DNA of 60,000 bases from Chrysomallon squamiferum (lineage: Eukaryota; Mollusca; Gastropoda; Neomphalida; Peltospiridae). The notes under the pieces were generated by a model that had not been told where the DNA came from, did not search any database, and saw only the letters and a list, made by a program, of their open reading frames with translations. Below, piece after piece: positions 1 through 9,850 of the stretch (the first letter of the stretch is position 1; every line of letters begins with the position of its first letter). The stretch lies in assembly GCA_012295275.1 (NCBI GenBank), contig CM022672.1, forward strand, positions 11,893,904-11,953,903, given 5' to 3'. A program made the translations under genes and the position numbers.

Positions 1-424
1 AGAATTTAACCAAAGATTATCATGTCATATTTAGAACATTGCAGATGATGTTGTTGTGTCAGTGGTATTAAAATTGATTCTTGTCCAACAAGGGTAAACT
101 AATATTGGAATGTAAACTAAAAGTAATTGTATGTAAAAAGTCTGGGTCCCGGGGGTGTTTTGGCTGACATGTGCTTCACTAATAGCAGCTACTGACAATG
201 TGCTGAGGTCACCCAGCAAAATATTCCATTCCCCATCCCCCTGCTGTGTTTGCCAATGATCACAGTTTATCAAGATGTCTGGCAGACACTTCACTTCTGT
301 TGAAATTTAACTCAGATTCTGTCTACATAAGATATTTACAGAGAAATAAATATTATTCTTAGATTGTTAAAAGCTGACAAGTGTTAGATTCATTCCACCA
401 TACCAGACTGAAGAGGATTTTTAA
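1..424. other. Unique block, possible conserved non-coding element
   Basis: Higher-complexity sequence without internal repeats, densest from about 120 to 300, where GC is clearly above the flanks. It contains an AGGTCA nuclear-receptor half-site near 205 and an ACTAATAGCAGCTACTGAC stretch near 178. A short minus-strand frame (31-294) crosses it, but its translation has no domain I recognise and AT-rich ends. A regulatory element is one reading; unique intergenic DNA is equally possible. Confidence 0.3.
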
Positions 425-445
425 TTTTTTTTTTTTTTTTTTTTT
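425..445. repeat. Poly-T tract
   Basis: An uninterrupted run of about 21 T. No SINE body was recognised beside it, so it cannot be assigned as a retrotransposon tail. Confidence 0.8.
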
Positions 446-732
446 CTTTGTTTAGTTGCAGTGGTTTTTGCATTATGTGCAAGTTGGCACTCTGCCCCCT
501 TGCCCTTTGTAGTCTGGAATGTACACTGAAGTGATAACAGTGTGTTCATAGGTGTGGTAATTGTGATATATTATATCTGGTAGTTATATACTAATCAAAG
601 AATTTCTGGATTGTGGTCTGAATTCAAATTTTCCTTTTTGTATTATGTATGATCTTTAAAATATATCAACTTGTGAAATTCAATTCTGAAACACATTCCT
701 TTTCTGTCAAAAGCATCTTGCCTTAGATACAT

Positions 733-778
733 GTTAGTGTGTGTGTGTGAGTGAGTGTGTGTGTGTGTGTGTGTGTTG
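733..778. repeat. (GT)n microsatellite
   Basis: GT dinucleotides interrupted twice by GAGT, followed by a pure run of about eleven GT. The 446-732 flank and 779-1090 hold AT-rich sequence with no recognised feature apart from an (AT)n run at 1013-1030. Confidence 0.9.
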
Positions 779-1099
779 TCTTAATGTCTCTATTATTTCA
801 AGTTCCAACCTGTGCTCCGAGACTAGAGTAAGAAAAGTTAAGATGAGGTATTTTCATGTGATAGCAAAGGGGTTATTTCATGAAAAAATATTCCTATCCA
901 TGATATGAAAAACATTTATATTATATTTTATATTCAGTTATGCAAGTAGTGAAATTTGCTATGGTAACTCTAAAATATATCATAATAACAAATATTTTAA
1001 ATTTATTTTATTTCATATATATATATATATGTACTTTTCTTTTTCTTTTAAAAAAAAATTAACCTCTGATATACTTTACTAAGGAACATATATATTACA

Positions 1100-1400
1100 A
1101 AGAACAACCATTAAATTCACAGTGGTTGTATTTCTGCCCATATTTTACCTCACTCTGTTTCAGCGCACGCTTTAATTGGTAGCTTATGTCAAACTGGCAC
1201 TGTTTAATTGTCATTAATAGCCCATAATTGTGCCAAGAATTCAAAGGTGATGACATAAGTAATCTGTGGTGGCTCAACTTGATGCCTCCACACAATTTAC
1301 AAGGCTGATATCCACCAGTAATTAGTGTTAGCTGACAAAAACTAATTTCTGTAAATCTGTTCATCTCAAAACATCTCGTGGGTGGGTGAGCCATGCTTAA
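1100..1400. promoter_or_regulatory. Candidate conserved regulatory block rich in homeodomain cores
   Basis: About 300 bp of complex sequence between AT-rich repeat DNA. It holds several TAATT/TAAT homeodomain cores: TTTAATTGG (about 1171), TTTAATTGTCATTAATAG (about 1203), ATAATTG (about 1224), AGTAATTAGTG (about 1318) and ACTAATTTC (about 1341). A TGACATAAG motif lies near 1251. The minus-strand frame 1095-1394 crosses it without a recognised domain. Clustered homeodomain sites suggest an enhancer, but such cores are frequent by chance in AT-rich DNA. Confidence 0.3.
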
Positions 1401-1405
1401 TCATG

Positions 1406-1800
1406 AATAAACTCGTTAATAGCTGTTTTATTTTATATCTAATTCTGCTTTTTACAACATTAAATAAATCTGTTATCACCTCATTTTTTATATATATATA
1501 TATATATCAGCAGTTTTCTTTTATGATTTTAAATAAAACAGCTAATGCCTATTTTATTTTATATCAGCATTTTGTTTTTTTATAATTTTTAAATAAATGT
1601 AAATGACTAAATTAATGTCTTTATTTTTATATCTTATTTTCGTTTCAAAAATAAATGTGAACAAATGAATTAAGGATTATTTTATTTTTGTGCAAAGGTT
1701 TTGTAATGATAAATGAATGTTAATAAATAAGATAACATTTATTTGTTTTATTTCTATTTATTTATAAATTATATTAAATAAATTCATTAACATCACTACT
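1406..1800. repeat. Degenerate AT-rich tandem array, unit about 56-69 bp
   Basis: Seven units each begin with AAATAAA(T/A)N, at about 1406, 1462, 1531, 1591, 1649, 1711 and 1776. Units continue with a GTTAAT or GCTAAT-like word, then TATTTTATTTTATATC and a T-rich end. Units are strongly diverged, so the array is old. An (AT)n microsatellite (1489-1507) sits inside the second unit only. Confidence 0.65.
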
Positions 1801-1854
1801 TTAAAAAAATATAGGCCTGTATTTCTGAATAAATATATTTTGTCTATCCTTTTT

Positions 1855-2480
1855 TTCACTTTCTATTGAAATAATAAATATTCCTTGCGAAATCCTTCTG
1901 ATATTTTCTTCTTGTCACAGGTTCAAAAAGTGATGGAATAGTTGTAGGAAATAGAAATATTAAATCTGTTTCTTCCATTTTTTGGATTTTTGTTAAATAG
2001 AAAGTAAATTTTCAAAATGATTGCCATAAACCATGTTCCTGTTAGTTTTACACTGACAAATGATTTATGAAATAGTAAGTAATATGAAACACACATTTTA
2101 TAAATTTCATAATTCTTATTTTCTCTTTCTATTGAAAAACAAGAAAAAAAACACAAAAGAAATGCTATGGGATAAATGCTACAATTTCATATAGATGAAA
2201 GATTTATGAAGCAGTATGAAATATAAATTCTAAGCAGTTTTTCTTTCCTTGTTTTTTTTGCTTCTTTTGAAATAAACTAAATTTTCCATTACAATTTTCA
2301 GAAGTCACAGTTTCATACTGACAAATGATATATGGAACAGCAATATGAAATATAAATTTTATCTCTTTTTATTTTTTTTTTTTTTTTTTTTTTAGCTTTC
2401 TTTTCTTTCCTCATACTTCTGTCAAAATAATAATACTCAGTTTTTGTTCAAGTTCTTAATTTCTAAATCATTTTCACAGA
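1855..2480. repeat. Degenerate tandem array, unit about 126-139 bp
   Basis: A recurring block of GATNTATGRAAYAGT...AATATGAAATATAAAT appears at about 1931, 2062, 2201 and 2327. It is paired with a second recurring word, TTCTATTGAAA or CTTTTGAAATAA, at about 1863, 2127 and 2263. The last unit carries a 23-bp poly-T run (2371-2393). The neighbouring 56-69 bp array differs in sequence, so two different arrays abut. Confidence 0.6.
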
Positions 2481-2499
2481 ACCACTTTCTTCTGCCAGA

Positions 2500-2725
2500 G
2501 TCAAAAGAAAGTTCACAAGGATTTAACTCCACACCTTTCAGGTAGTCTACTTCGAATGTCGGCAGCAAGTTTTATGGTGAGTAGTTAAAGTGATGAGTTG
2601 AAAGAGGTGAGCTTCAATTAATTGAATATTAACTAGTTCACACCCACTGTCCACCACCCACTGTCCCTGGACTGAAAACATCTGTAGCAGATATTAATTG
2701 TGTATAAACAGAAACAATAAAACAA
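2500..2725. other. Unique block with short direct repeat
   Basis: Complex sequence including CACACCTTTCAGGTAGTC, a CAATTAATTGAATATTAA homeodomain-like cluster near 2615, and the words CACCCACTGTCC and CCACCCACTGTCC repeated back to back near 2642-2668. No open frame of note. Possible regulatory element; low certainty. Confidence 0.25.
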
Positions 2726-2799
2726 GAAGAAAGGGACGCTTGGCAATCCTTCAGCAGTATAAGAGAAATTAAAATGAGAAGTCAAACACATTTTAGTGT

Positions 2800-3240
2800 G
2801 GTGATTGCAACAAACAGGTATCTGTCATCTGTGCTATATTTTACTGTGGTGGTTATGACACTGTCGATAATTATCATTAACAATATATATTCTGGTTTAG
2901 ATTTTGATAATAGCAATACTGGCACAAGTAGAGGATTCTTTATTTGAAATTCTGCAAGCCAGAATATTTTTATTTTCGCTGTTGTGGTCGTAATTTTAAC
3001 AATGATTTCAGTAACAAAAGGTATCTATAAACCATGATTATGATGTCAATAACAAATGATTTAGTAACTGTGTTATATTGTACCATGTAATAGTTGTCAT
3101 ATTCCACATCCATTTTACATTTTCCTGCTGTGGTTTTCATGCTAACAATAATGTTAATAACATATCTTCAAACTCCTGTGTTTTACATTACTGCAGTAGT
3201 TATGATTTTCACAGTTCATTTTTATTACTTGTATACAACA
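2800..3240. repeat. Very degenerate array with a recurring GYTGTGGT core
   Basis: A pattern of TTTTAC followed by (C)TGTGGT(G)GTTATGA or close variants recurs at about 2838, 2970, 3070, 3115 and 3180, with ATAACAATRTT-like spacers. Spacing is irregular (about 45-135 bp). The repeat nature is an inference from these words and could fail a dot plot. Confidence 0.35.
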
Positions 3241-3359
3241 AAACAGTAACTGTACCACATTTTAAATCTGTTTATAACCATGCACAGATATGTAATAACA
3301 TAAATATAAACATCATCAAATTCCAGTTTTGCATTCATTATTAAGTTTTTACTCAGCCA

Positions 3360-3490
3360 TGACACACATAGGCAGAAACAATATGTACATCTATTCACAA
3401 ACTCATACACACATGCACATGCATGCAAACTGATACTTTCTCTAATGTACATATGTACTTATAGACACACACATACACACATATGTACGC
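3360..3490. repeat. CA/TACA-rich cryptic microsatellite
   Basis: Interrupted ACAC, CATGCA and ATGTACAT words, grading into the pure CT tract that follows. Confidence 0.6.
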
Positions 3491-3491
3491 A

Positions 3492-3493
<2 letters not shown>

Positions 3494-3554
<61 letters not shown>
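3494..3554. repeat. (CT)n microsatellite, about 30 repeats
   Basis: Pure CT dinucleotide run; the serine/leucine-rich plus-strand frame across it is an artefact of the repeat. Confidence 0.95.
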
Positions 3555-3557
<3 letters not shown>

Positions 3558-3649
3558 CACACAAATCCTCTTGCTAAATCTGTTGCATTTTGACAAATTT
3601 AAAGATCACTTCCAAAACACACAGCCCACATGTGTTATTGGCAATGTTT

Positions 3650-3975
3650 ATAAACAACTGTGCTTATATGTGGAAAGTCATGCTGATTTTCTCTGAGCTC
3701 TTCAATTGCTGTGAGATCTGACAACCCTCGCCACACAGGGAGGGGGATGAAAGACACACACTTGTGACCCTCTTTAGGAGTCAGGCAGTCTGCCCTAACC
3801 TTTGTCACCACTTGGCCATTGTCTGCAGTCACTTGCATTCTCCGGTGATTTGGCCCCAGGAGGGAGGGGTCCATTCCCAGGGTCTCCCTCTTCACATTGT
3901 TGCTTTCTGTTGTATCAAGTTTCAGTGTTGCGTAATGCTTTGTCAGAAATTCTCACACCCTTCTGTGATTATATC
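3650..3975. other. GC-enriched unique block, candidate conserved element or lost exon
   Basis: This block is close to half GC while its surroundings are very AT-rich. Both strands stay open: a minus-strand frame (about 3895-3635) and two plus-strand frames (3764-3982, 3802-4068). The minus-strand translation has a protein-like mix of charged and hydrophobic residues, but no domain I can name. I see no convincing splice acceptor or donor flanking the frame. Options are a conserved regulatory element, an unrecognised exon, or a remnant of an inserted sequence. Confidence 0.35.
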
Positions 3976-4157
3976 TTGTTGAGAAATGGAGAGCAGGATA
4001 GGCTAAATGTGGTTATTTGTTTTTGTTTCTTTTTTTTTAATGTATATCTGTGTTGTTGCAAAATCTGAAAGAATATTGATTGTAGTTGCTTTGATCTGTT
4101 GATATAGTTTTAACAGCATTCCAGTGTTACTGCAAATTTTAACTGTGTGTATAAATT

Positions 4158-4198
4158 GTACATGCATACATGTATGTGTGTGTGTGTGTGTGTGTGTT
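4158..4198. repeat. (GT)n microsatellite
   Basis: GCATACATGTATG leading into about twelve GT units. The interval 4200-4840 holds AT-rich sequence, a poly-T run at 4506-4524 and no other feature I can support. Confidence 0.9.
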
Positions 4199-4846
4199 GA
4201 AAAGCTGTTGTTCTTTAATTAATTATGAAAAAGTTTTAACAATAAGCCAGTTATTTCTAGTTACTTGACATTAAACAATCAAAAAAAGTCGAATAAAATC
4301 TAGAAATAAAAATAAAAAATAAATATGCTGACATGTAAATGACAAATGTTATGAAACATGTTCCTCTGAGTATCGATTGTTATTTAAAATAATCAAAAAC
4401 TAAAAGAGAAAAAAGAATGAAAAAATGGAGAAATATCTGGTAAAAAAAAATCCAAATATACTTTTAAAATATTTAAATATTTTCAATTCTGAATTATAAG
4501 GATATTTTTTTTTTTTTTTTTTTTGTCGGAGATGGCATGTCTGTGTGTATTTATTCAATTTAAAAAAAGACTGCAACCAAAAACAAAAGAAAATGCTTGC
4601 AATTGTTTAGATAAAACCTATGTATATAAACTGTTATGAAACCAAGGGAAACAATGAGTTACTGAAATTTCAGACAATGCATCGTGTGGCAAAGATGACC
4701 CAGTACAATGTAATGAATAATTGATTGCAAGTGACATATACCTTGACATTTAACAAATGCTAACATGCAGTTTTAATGCTTTTTCCATGTACATATCACT
4801 GCCAGAAAACACAGGTTACATTATTTAGAAATTACAATTATTTTAC

Positions 4847-4965
4847 TTTTTTTCCCATTTCACCCTGGGCTCCCTGACTGGTATTATCAAAAGGTCATGG
4901 AAGGTTATTTCCTGTCTGCAGGAAGGTCAGTTTAATTTACAAATGATACACTGCTGCTAATGGGT
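4847..4965 (+). mobile_element. Diverged tRNA-derived SINE fragment (central domain)
   Basis: The words TTTTTCCCATTTCACCCTGG, GACTGGTATTATCAAAAGG, CATGGAAGGTTATTTCCTGT, CTGTCTGCAGGAAGGTCAG and CACTGCTGCTAATGGGTAAG occur in the order expected for the central domain of the molluscan SINE seen elsewhere in this window. The tRNA-like head and the 3' tail are not recognisable. Old copy with many substitutions. Confidence 0.7.
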
Positions 4966-5079
4966 AAGCTTATGGATGCAGATAAACACTTATTTATTTG
5001 TACTTCAGTTCTTTTTCATGGAACTGAGGAATCCTAAGTTGGCCTATATAACAGCATGTTCAAGCAATATATTTACGTT

Positions 5080-5190
5080 CATTAATAAATGTGTGCATAT
5101 ATATATAAATGTGTTTGTGTATGTGTGTGTTTATGTGTCCTTATGTGTATCTATATATACATGTGTATATGTGTATATTTTACACTTGAA
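5080..5190. repeat. TGTGTATA-rich cryptic microsatellite
   Basis: Mixed TATATA, TGTGTG and GTGTAT words. The A/G-rich tract 5200-5265, including a 19-bp poly-A, follows directly. Confidence 0.65.
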
Positions 5191-5589
5191 CCATATTTAT
5201 GAGAAAAAGAGAAAGAAAGAAAGTGAAAAAAAAAAAAAAAAAAGAGAAAAAAAAAGAAGAAAAATTGTATCAGTTACACATCTAAGGCATTTTTCATTTT
5301 TCATTATTCAAATCCAGTAACAGTTGGACTAATGAAGACTTAAACATATTGACTGTGTCTGTGTCTGTGTGTGTTCTTACAAATGAATTAAAACATGAAC
5401 TTCTTCCCACAAACCTCACACTTGTGAAATCTGGTCTTTGGGTTACAAATATCTTACAAGTTATCCCGAATTAAAAATTCAAAAAAAAAAAAAAAAAAAA
5501 ATCTCCTCCATTAAACAACCACACCACTTGTAAACATGAGAAAAGGATGAGACCCCACAGAGATAAGGATTAAAGTTTTGCATAAATAA

Positions 5590-5770
5590 TAGATGAGGAC
5601 TTCTGTTTCTGTGGACTTGTGTTTATTCTGACAGCTGTGGCATTGCCTGCTGACATGCAACAACTTGAGGAAGTTGGTGATCGGCTGGTATAACCTTCTA
5701 CACTAACTCTCTAATGAGAAGAGATCCGTTTTCTTAATGAAGTTTACTTAGAGTTACTTTCCTTGCTGTA
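5590..5770. other. Unique block, possible conserved non-coding element
   Basis: Complex sequence with CTGACAGCTGTGGCATTGCC near 5628 (E-box CAGCTG next to a MEIS-like CTGACAG) and CTCTCTAATGAG near 5708. No open frame. Its contrast with the surrounding AT-rich DNA is the only evidence for function. Confidence 0.25.
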
Positions 5771-6258
5771 CCAGAAATGCACTCAACATCCTATGATATA
5801 TATATATAAGTGTGTGTTTTTAAAATTTGTAAAAATTATTGTTATTTATATATTTATTTTATTTTATTTTTTGCACCAGAATTTTAAATTTTATTATTAC
5901 TAAATTATATTTTTTTTTCTCTCCATAAGTTCACAAAATGCTTGAATTTCTGATATCACTTTTTGGCTACTTGTGAAAATGGTACCAAAATAACATGTCA
6001 GAATATTAATTTACCATCAACACAGTCTAAAAATAATCTTACCATAATGAAATCAGATTAATTTGTAATGAATTTTATTTTGAAACATATCTCTTACAGA
6101 AAGTGTTTCTTTCGGTTTCAAAAAGTTGTTGAAATATGACATACAAACAAATAAATAATTGTATGTAGAAGAAAACGAGTCTATACAAAATCCCTTTAAA
6201 ACATTATTTGGAGGAATAAAATGGTGTGAAAAATTAACATGAAAAGCTGTTGGTCTTG
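5771..6258. other. AT-rich interval, nothing recognised
   Basis: Holds a short (AT)n run near 5797-5808 and long A/T homopolymers. No gene, SINE or array was recognised. Confidence 0.5.
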
Positions 6259-6261
6259 TTG

Positions 6262-6335
6262 CTGTTCAGACTCTTGGTTTATCAAATACTGTGCACAGCT
6301 GTCTATGGGAAGGTGAATACAGTAAGAGTAAACAC
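6262..6335 (+). mobile_element. Short SINE central-domain fragment
   Basis: GACTCTTGGTTTATCAAATA, then CTGTGCACAGCTGTCTATGG and GGGAAGGTGAATACAGTAAG, match the order CTGGTNTATCAAAG, CTGTCTGTGGGA, GGTGCATATAAAAGA. Both ends are lost in surrounding sequence. Confidence 0.55.
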
Positions 6336-6459
6336 TGGAATGGTGGTCGAAGGTTTATCATAATTTTATTTGAAATGCACGACTGACATCAAATAACCAT
6401 TAATTTTAAAATGTATTGAGATCTACCATGACATCTGGTGAGGAAAAAATGGGAACTGA

Positions 6460-6541
6460 AAGTACCACACACGCGCATACACACACTCACACACACACAC
6501 GCACAAACACACACACACACACGCACACACGCACACCATAC
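6460..6541. repeat. (CA)n microsatellite with CG interruptions
   Basis: Interrupted ACAC run with ACGCAC variants, the usual appearance of a decaying CA repeat. The minus-strand cysteine/valine-rich frame across it is an artefact. Confidence 0.85.
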
Positions 6542-6904
6542 ATACATATATCATCCAAACACTGAAGCTTAATAATGGAAAAATGATATCATCAATTCTC
6601 CTTAGTAAAAGTTTTGTTATTACATACCACCCAAACACTTGTGTAAAAAAAAATGTATCAGGTTTCTTCAATACTCATTTACTCTCAAAAACTTTAAAAA
6701 GACAAAATTGGCTTCAATTTTCACTTAGACAAGCCTTACGTGTAAACTGAAATTTACATACCACCCACTGAATACATCTTAATAATGAAAATGGAATTGT
6801 ACTTGGTGAGTGTCATTTAACTGCTTGCCTCTATTTAAAACATTTTTCAATTCAGAACTGATATTTAGCAGTAGTATATTAGTCAGATAAACATACACTG
6901 GTTT

Positions 6905-8150
6905 CCTTCCAATTAAACTTTAAATTAGAAAAACAGAAAGTTATTTGATTATTAACGTCAAGATTTAAAACCAATAATTAATTTAGTTTTTATTTGCAAT
7001 ATGTAGTGTATAAATCTTTCACCATACAAACAATAGCCAAACAATTAATTTTAAAATGGAACTATTGAAAGTAAATGATTTAATTGTTAATGTGGTTTTT
7101 ACACATTTTTAATATAAAGATTTTAAAACAGTGTTTTTATTTATAGCAAGTTATAGGTCTATATTTTAATGATCAAACAATAGTCAACCAATTAAATTTT
7201 AAATCAGAAGTATGGAAAAGTAATTTCTTTAATTATTAATATAATTTCCAAAACTTTTTTTTTTTTAAATCAGAATTTAATATAGTGTTTTTATTTATAA
7301 TAATAAAAATATGTCTTTCATCATACAAAAGTGGCAGTGTTCCTACCAATTAAATTTTAAAATGGAACAGTTGAAAGTAATTTGTTTAATTGTTTGTGAA
7401 TTTTTTAAAACATTAAAAAAAAAAAAAAAATTAAATTAGTGTTCTTACTTTACAGTCAGTGATTTATTTACAACAATAGTTATTCTCTGACCAATTAAAT
7501 TTCAAAACAGAAAATTAATTTGTACAGCTTTTGGTATGGTTTATAAATATTTCATTAAGTCACAATTTAAAACAAATATCTTCATTTAGCAGTGGTAAAA
7601 GACCTGCCTTTCACCATAGAAACAACAATTAAGTTTTAAAACAGATTTGCAGAAAGTAATTTAATTGTTAATTTTAAACTATTTATGAATTCAAAATTAA
7701 AAAAAAAAAAAAAAAAGTAAAAATAGGCCTATCTTTCATCACACAAACAATAATCAGTATCAAACCTATTAAATTTTAAAAAAGGAAATTCAGAAACAAT
7801 TTCATTACTTACTGGCTGACTCCAGTCATTTACATTATAAACCAAATTATCTAACCAATTATATTTTTAAACAAAACTTCCTTCACAAAGGTATTTCCTT
7901 AATTATCAATTCCAATGTTTTTAAACCAATAATTATATTAAAATTCAAAAAAAAAAAAAAAAATCCAACAATAATACAGAGTTAAAATAAAAGCCAAGCT
8001 CTGACTAATTAAATTATAAAATGTAAACAGAGAATGTAAATTGTACTGCACCACCTTAGTGCATTAAAAAAATTTAATAATAATAGCTACTTAAATTTTA
8101 ATTTAAAAAAAAATCATGAAAAAATGTCAGAATTACATCCATGTGTTAAT
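6905..8150. repeat. Degenerate tandem array, unit near 145 bp, about nine units
   Basis: The start word CCAATTAAATTTTAAA recurs at about 6911, 7043, 7190, 7348, 7493, 7627, 7768, 7857 and 8007, giving spacings of 132, 147, 158, 145, 134, 141, 89 and 150. Each unit continues with a GAACAG/CAGAAAGTAATTT word, TTTAATTGTTAAT, an A-run, then CTTTCACCATACAAACAATA before the next start. Units 4, 6 and 8 carry long poly-A runs at the same relative position. No coding potential. Confidence 0.75.
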
Positions 8151-8214
8151 TTTTTTTTTTAAATGCACCTATCTATTAAAATTTAATTTAGCTAAATGAA
8201 ATCAGCTTCACTTT

Positions 8215-8400
8215 ATGAGACAATACAGTTAGCGTGGGTTCATACCTGACATTTATAGTGTGTGTCAGAGGGTTAACTGCAAAAGGGTTAATTACTCACA
8301 TTACTGCTCTCTGCAGATTAATTCTGGTGAGCTGTATGGACAATTCATATTGACAACAGCACTGTCTGACCTACAGCATTTTCACAATCTACTTCTTAAT
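8215..8400. promoter_or_regulatory. Candidate conserved regulatory block
   Basis: Unique sequence between an array and a SINE. It includes AGGGTTAACTGCAAAAGGGTTAATTACTC (given as two words: AGGGTTAACTGC at about 8268 and AGGGTTAATTACTC at about 8284), so the GGGTTAAYT word occurs twice 16 bp apart. GCAGATTAATTC follows at about 8314. GTTAAT words resemble HNF1-type half-sites. Evidence is compositional and motif-based only. Confidence 0.3.
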
Positions 8401-8694
8401 TACCTAATTATTTGTACCATCTCTTTCTGAAAAAAAACAAAAACAAAAAAAAATTAAAATTAATTTCAAACACATGCTCATAGAGTTCAATTTTCCACAA
8501 AAGAACGATTAATGGAAAGATAATGTTTTGCAACCATTAAAACTATTTTGAGATTTATAATTACAGTCGATTCGTTTTACATTGATTTTCCCAATCCAAC
8601 TATCAAAGACTACTAAGATGGATCAAGTATATTTTTTGTATTAATTTGTAAGAGTAGTTTGTAGAGGAGGGATCAGGTTACCAATCTCATTCTA

Positions 8695-9275
8695 TTACAA
8701 TGGAAGAAATGTTTTACTTAACATCACTGTACAAAATTTGAATGCTAACCACACATATAAAGAAAAAAGAAACAATTAGCAGAAAGGAATCTTTTATTTG
8801 CACCTTCCCATTTACATTTAAAGCTACAATGGCTAATAAATATCATTAAGAACCATACAGACAAGAAGAAAAGAAACCTGATTCCAGCACATCATGTATT
8901 ATTCTTTTTCAGTTAGCAACAGGAAATCTTTTATAAATGCCTTCCCATTTATGGATATACAGTACAAAAAAATGGTTACAGAAAAGACTATATATATAAG
9001 TAGAAAGAAAAACTGCTAAGACATTATGGGCTATTTTATTTTTTCTCTATTTATTTATTTATTATTATTTTTTTTATATTAGCAATAAATGGACTTATAT
9101 GTGTACCTTCCCAAATGCAGAAGAAAAAAACATACCACAGCCTTTGATAAAGCTGTCATGGAGCACTACCTAAAGTGGGAAATAGTTCAGTAACTGCAAG
9201 GAGGAAAATTGATCTAGTAACCTATTATATACCACATGCTCATACTCTAACCATTGAGCCACAACCCACTGAGCA
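8695..9275 (-). mobile_element. Full SINE with tRNA-like head and triplicated central module
   Basis: Read on the minus strand, a tRNA-like head begins near 9265 (GTGGCTCAATGGTTAGAG, a good pol III A-box) with a weak B-box region (ACTAGATCAATTTTCC, about 9201-9222). Next comes the central domain (ACTATTTCCCAC, AGTGCTCCATGAC, TATCAAAGGCTGTGGTATG; 9190-9131). The module GGGAAGGTRCAYATAAAAG...TGCTAA then occurs three times, near 9105, 8939 and 8802. The second copy also carries the ATGTGCTGGAATCAGGTTTC and GTCTGTATGGTTCTTAATG words. The 3' tail (GTGTGGTTAGCATTC, GTTAAGTAAAACATTTC) ends near 8701. A normal element would have the module once. Confidence 0.75.
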
Positions 9276-9399
9276 CTAACAGTGTTGTTGTTGCACAATC
9301 AATTATTTGTCTAACATTCTTAATATTAAATGCAGTGAGCAGTTGTTTAATAAAAACACAATCATTTAATCATTCATTTAGTTCAGTTTAACTAACTGT

Positions 9400-9850
9400 T
9401 TTTTTTTTCAGGAAAATATTTTTTTCTTTAATGAAATCACAACTGAAATTCAAATTACAGTCTTTTCCAGTCAAAATTTCAAAGTCAGAACATATCAATT
9501 GTTGAACCAAAATTTTTTCGTCATACAGATACAGCACAATTCAATTAAACTGTTTTTTTCTTTAAAGAAAGCAAAGCTGAAGTTAAAAATTAGATACTTC
9601 AAGCCAAAGATTCAGTCCATTTTTACATGCCAGTTGTCAAACATATTTACTCATTCAGTCATACAGATATAGTCAAATTTTCTTTTTGTCTTTATTACTT
9701 TTTTTTTTTTCTCTTTAATGAAACCACAGTTCAAACTAAAATTACAGTCTTTTCAAGGCAAAAGGACAAATTCAGTTCGTGGCAATTTGTTCTTGTAAAA
9801 GATACATAACCCAGATCATGAAGCAACAACTGAAGATAATTACAGTCTGA
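9400..9850. repeat. Degenerate tandem array, unit about 100-155 bp
   Basis: The word CTTTAATGAAAYCACARYT followed by AAATTACAGTCTTTTC recurs at about 9426, 9560 (changed), 9713 and 9814 (partial). TCATACAGATAYAGYACAA lies late in units one and two. A short plus-strand frame (9627-9809) falls inside the array and is not a gene. Confidence 0.6.

Noticed and set aside
4675-4740. GTGGCAAAGATGACCCAGTA as a tRNA-like SINE head
   Set aside because: A-box match is poor and no B-box is present; the SINE fragment at 4847 is too far away to link safely.
9245-9265. tRNA gene on the minus strand
   Set aside because: The A-box is good but the B-box is degenerate and no cloverleaf forms; continuity with the SINE central domain shows it is a SINE head.
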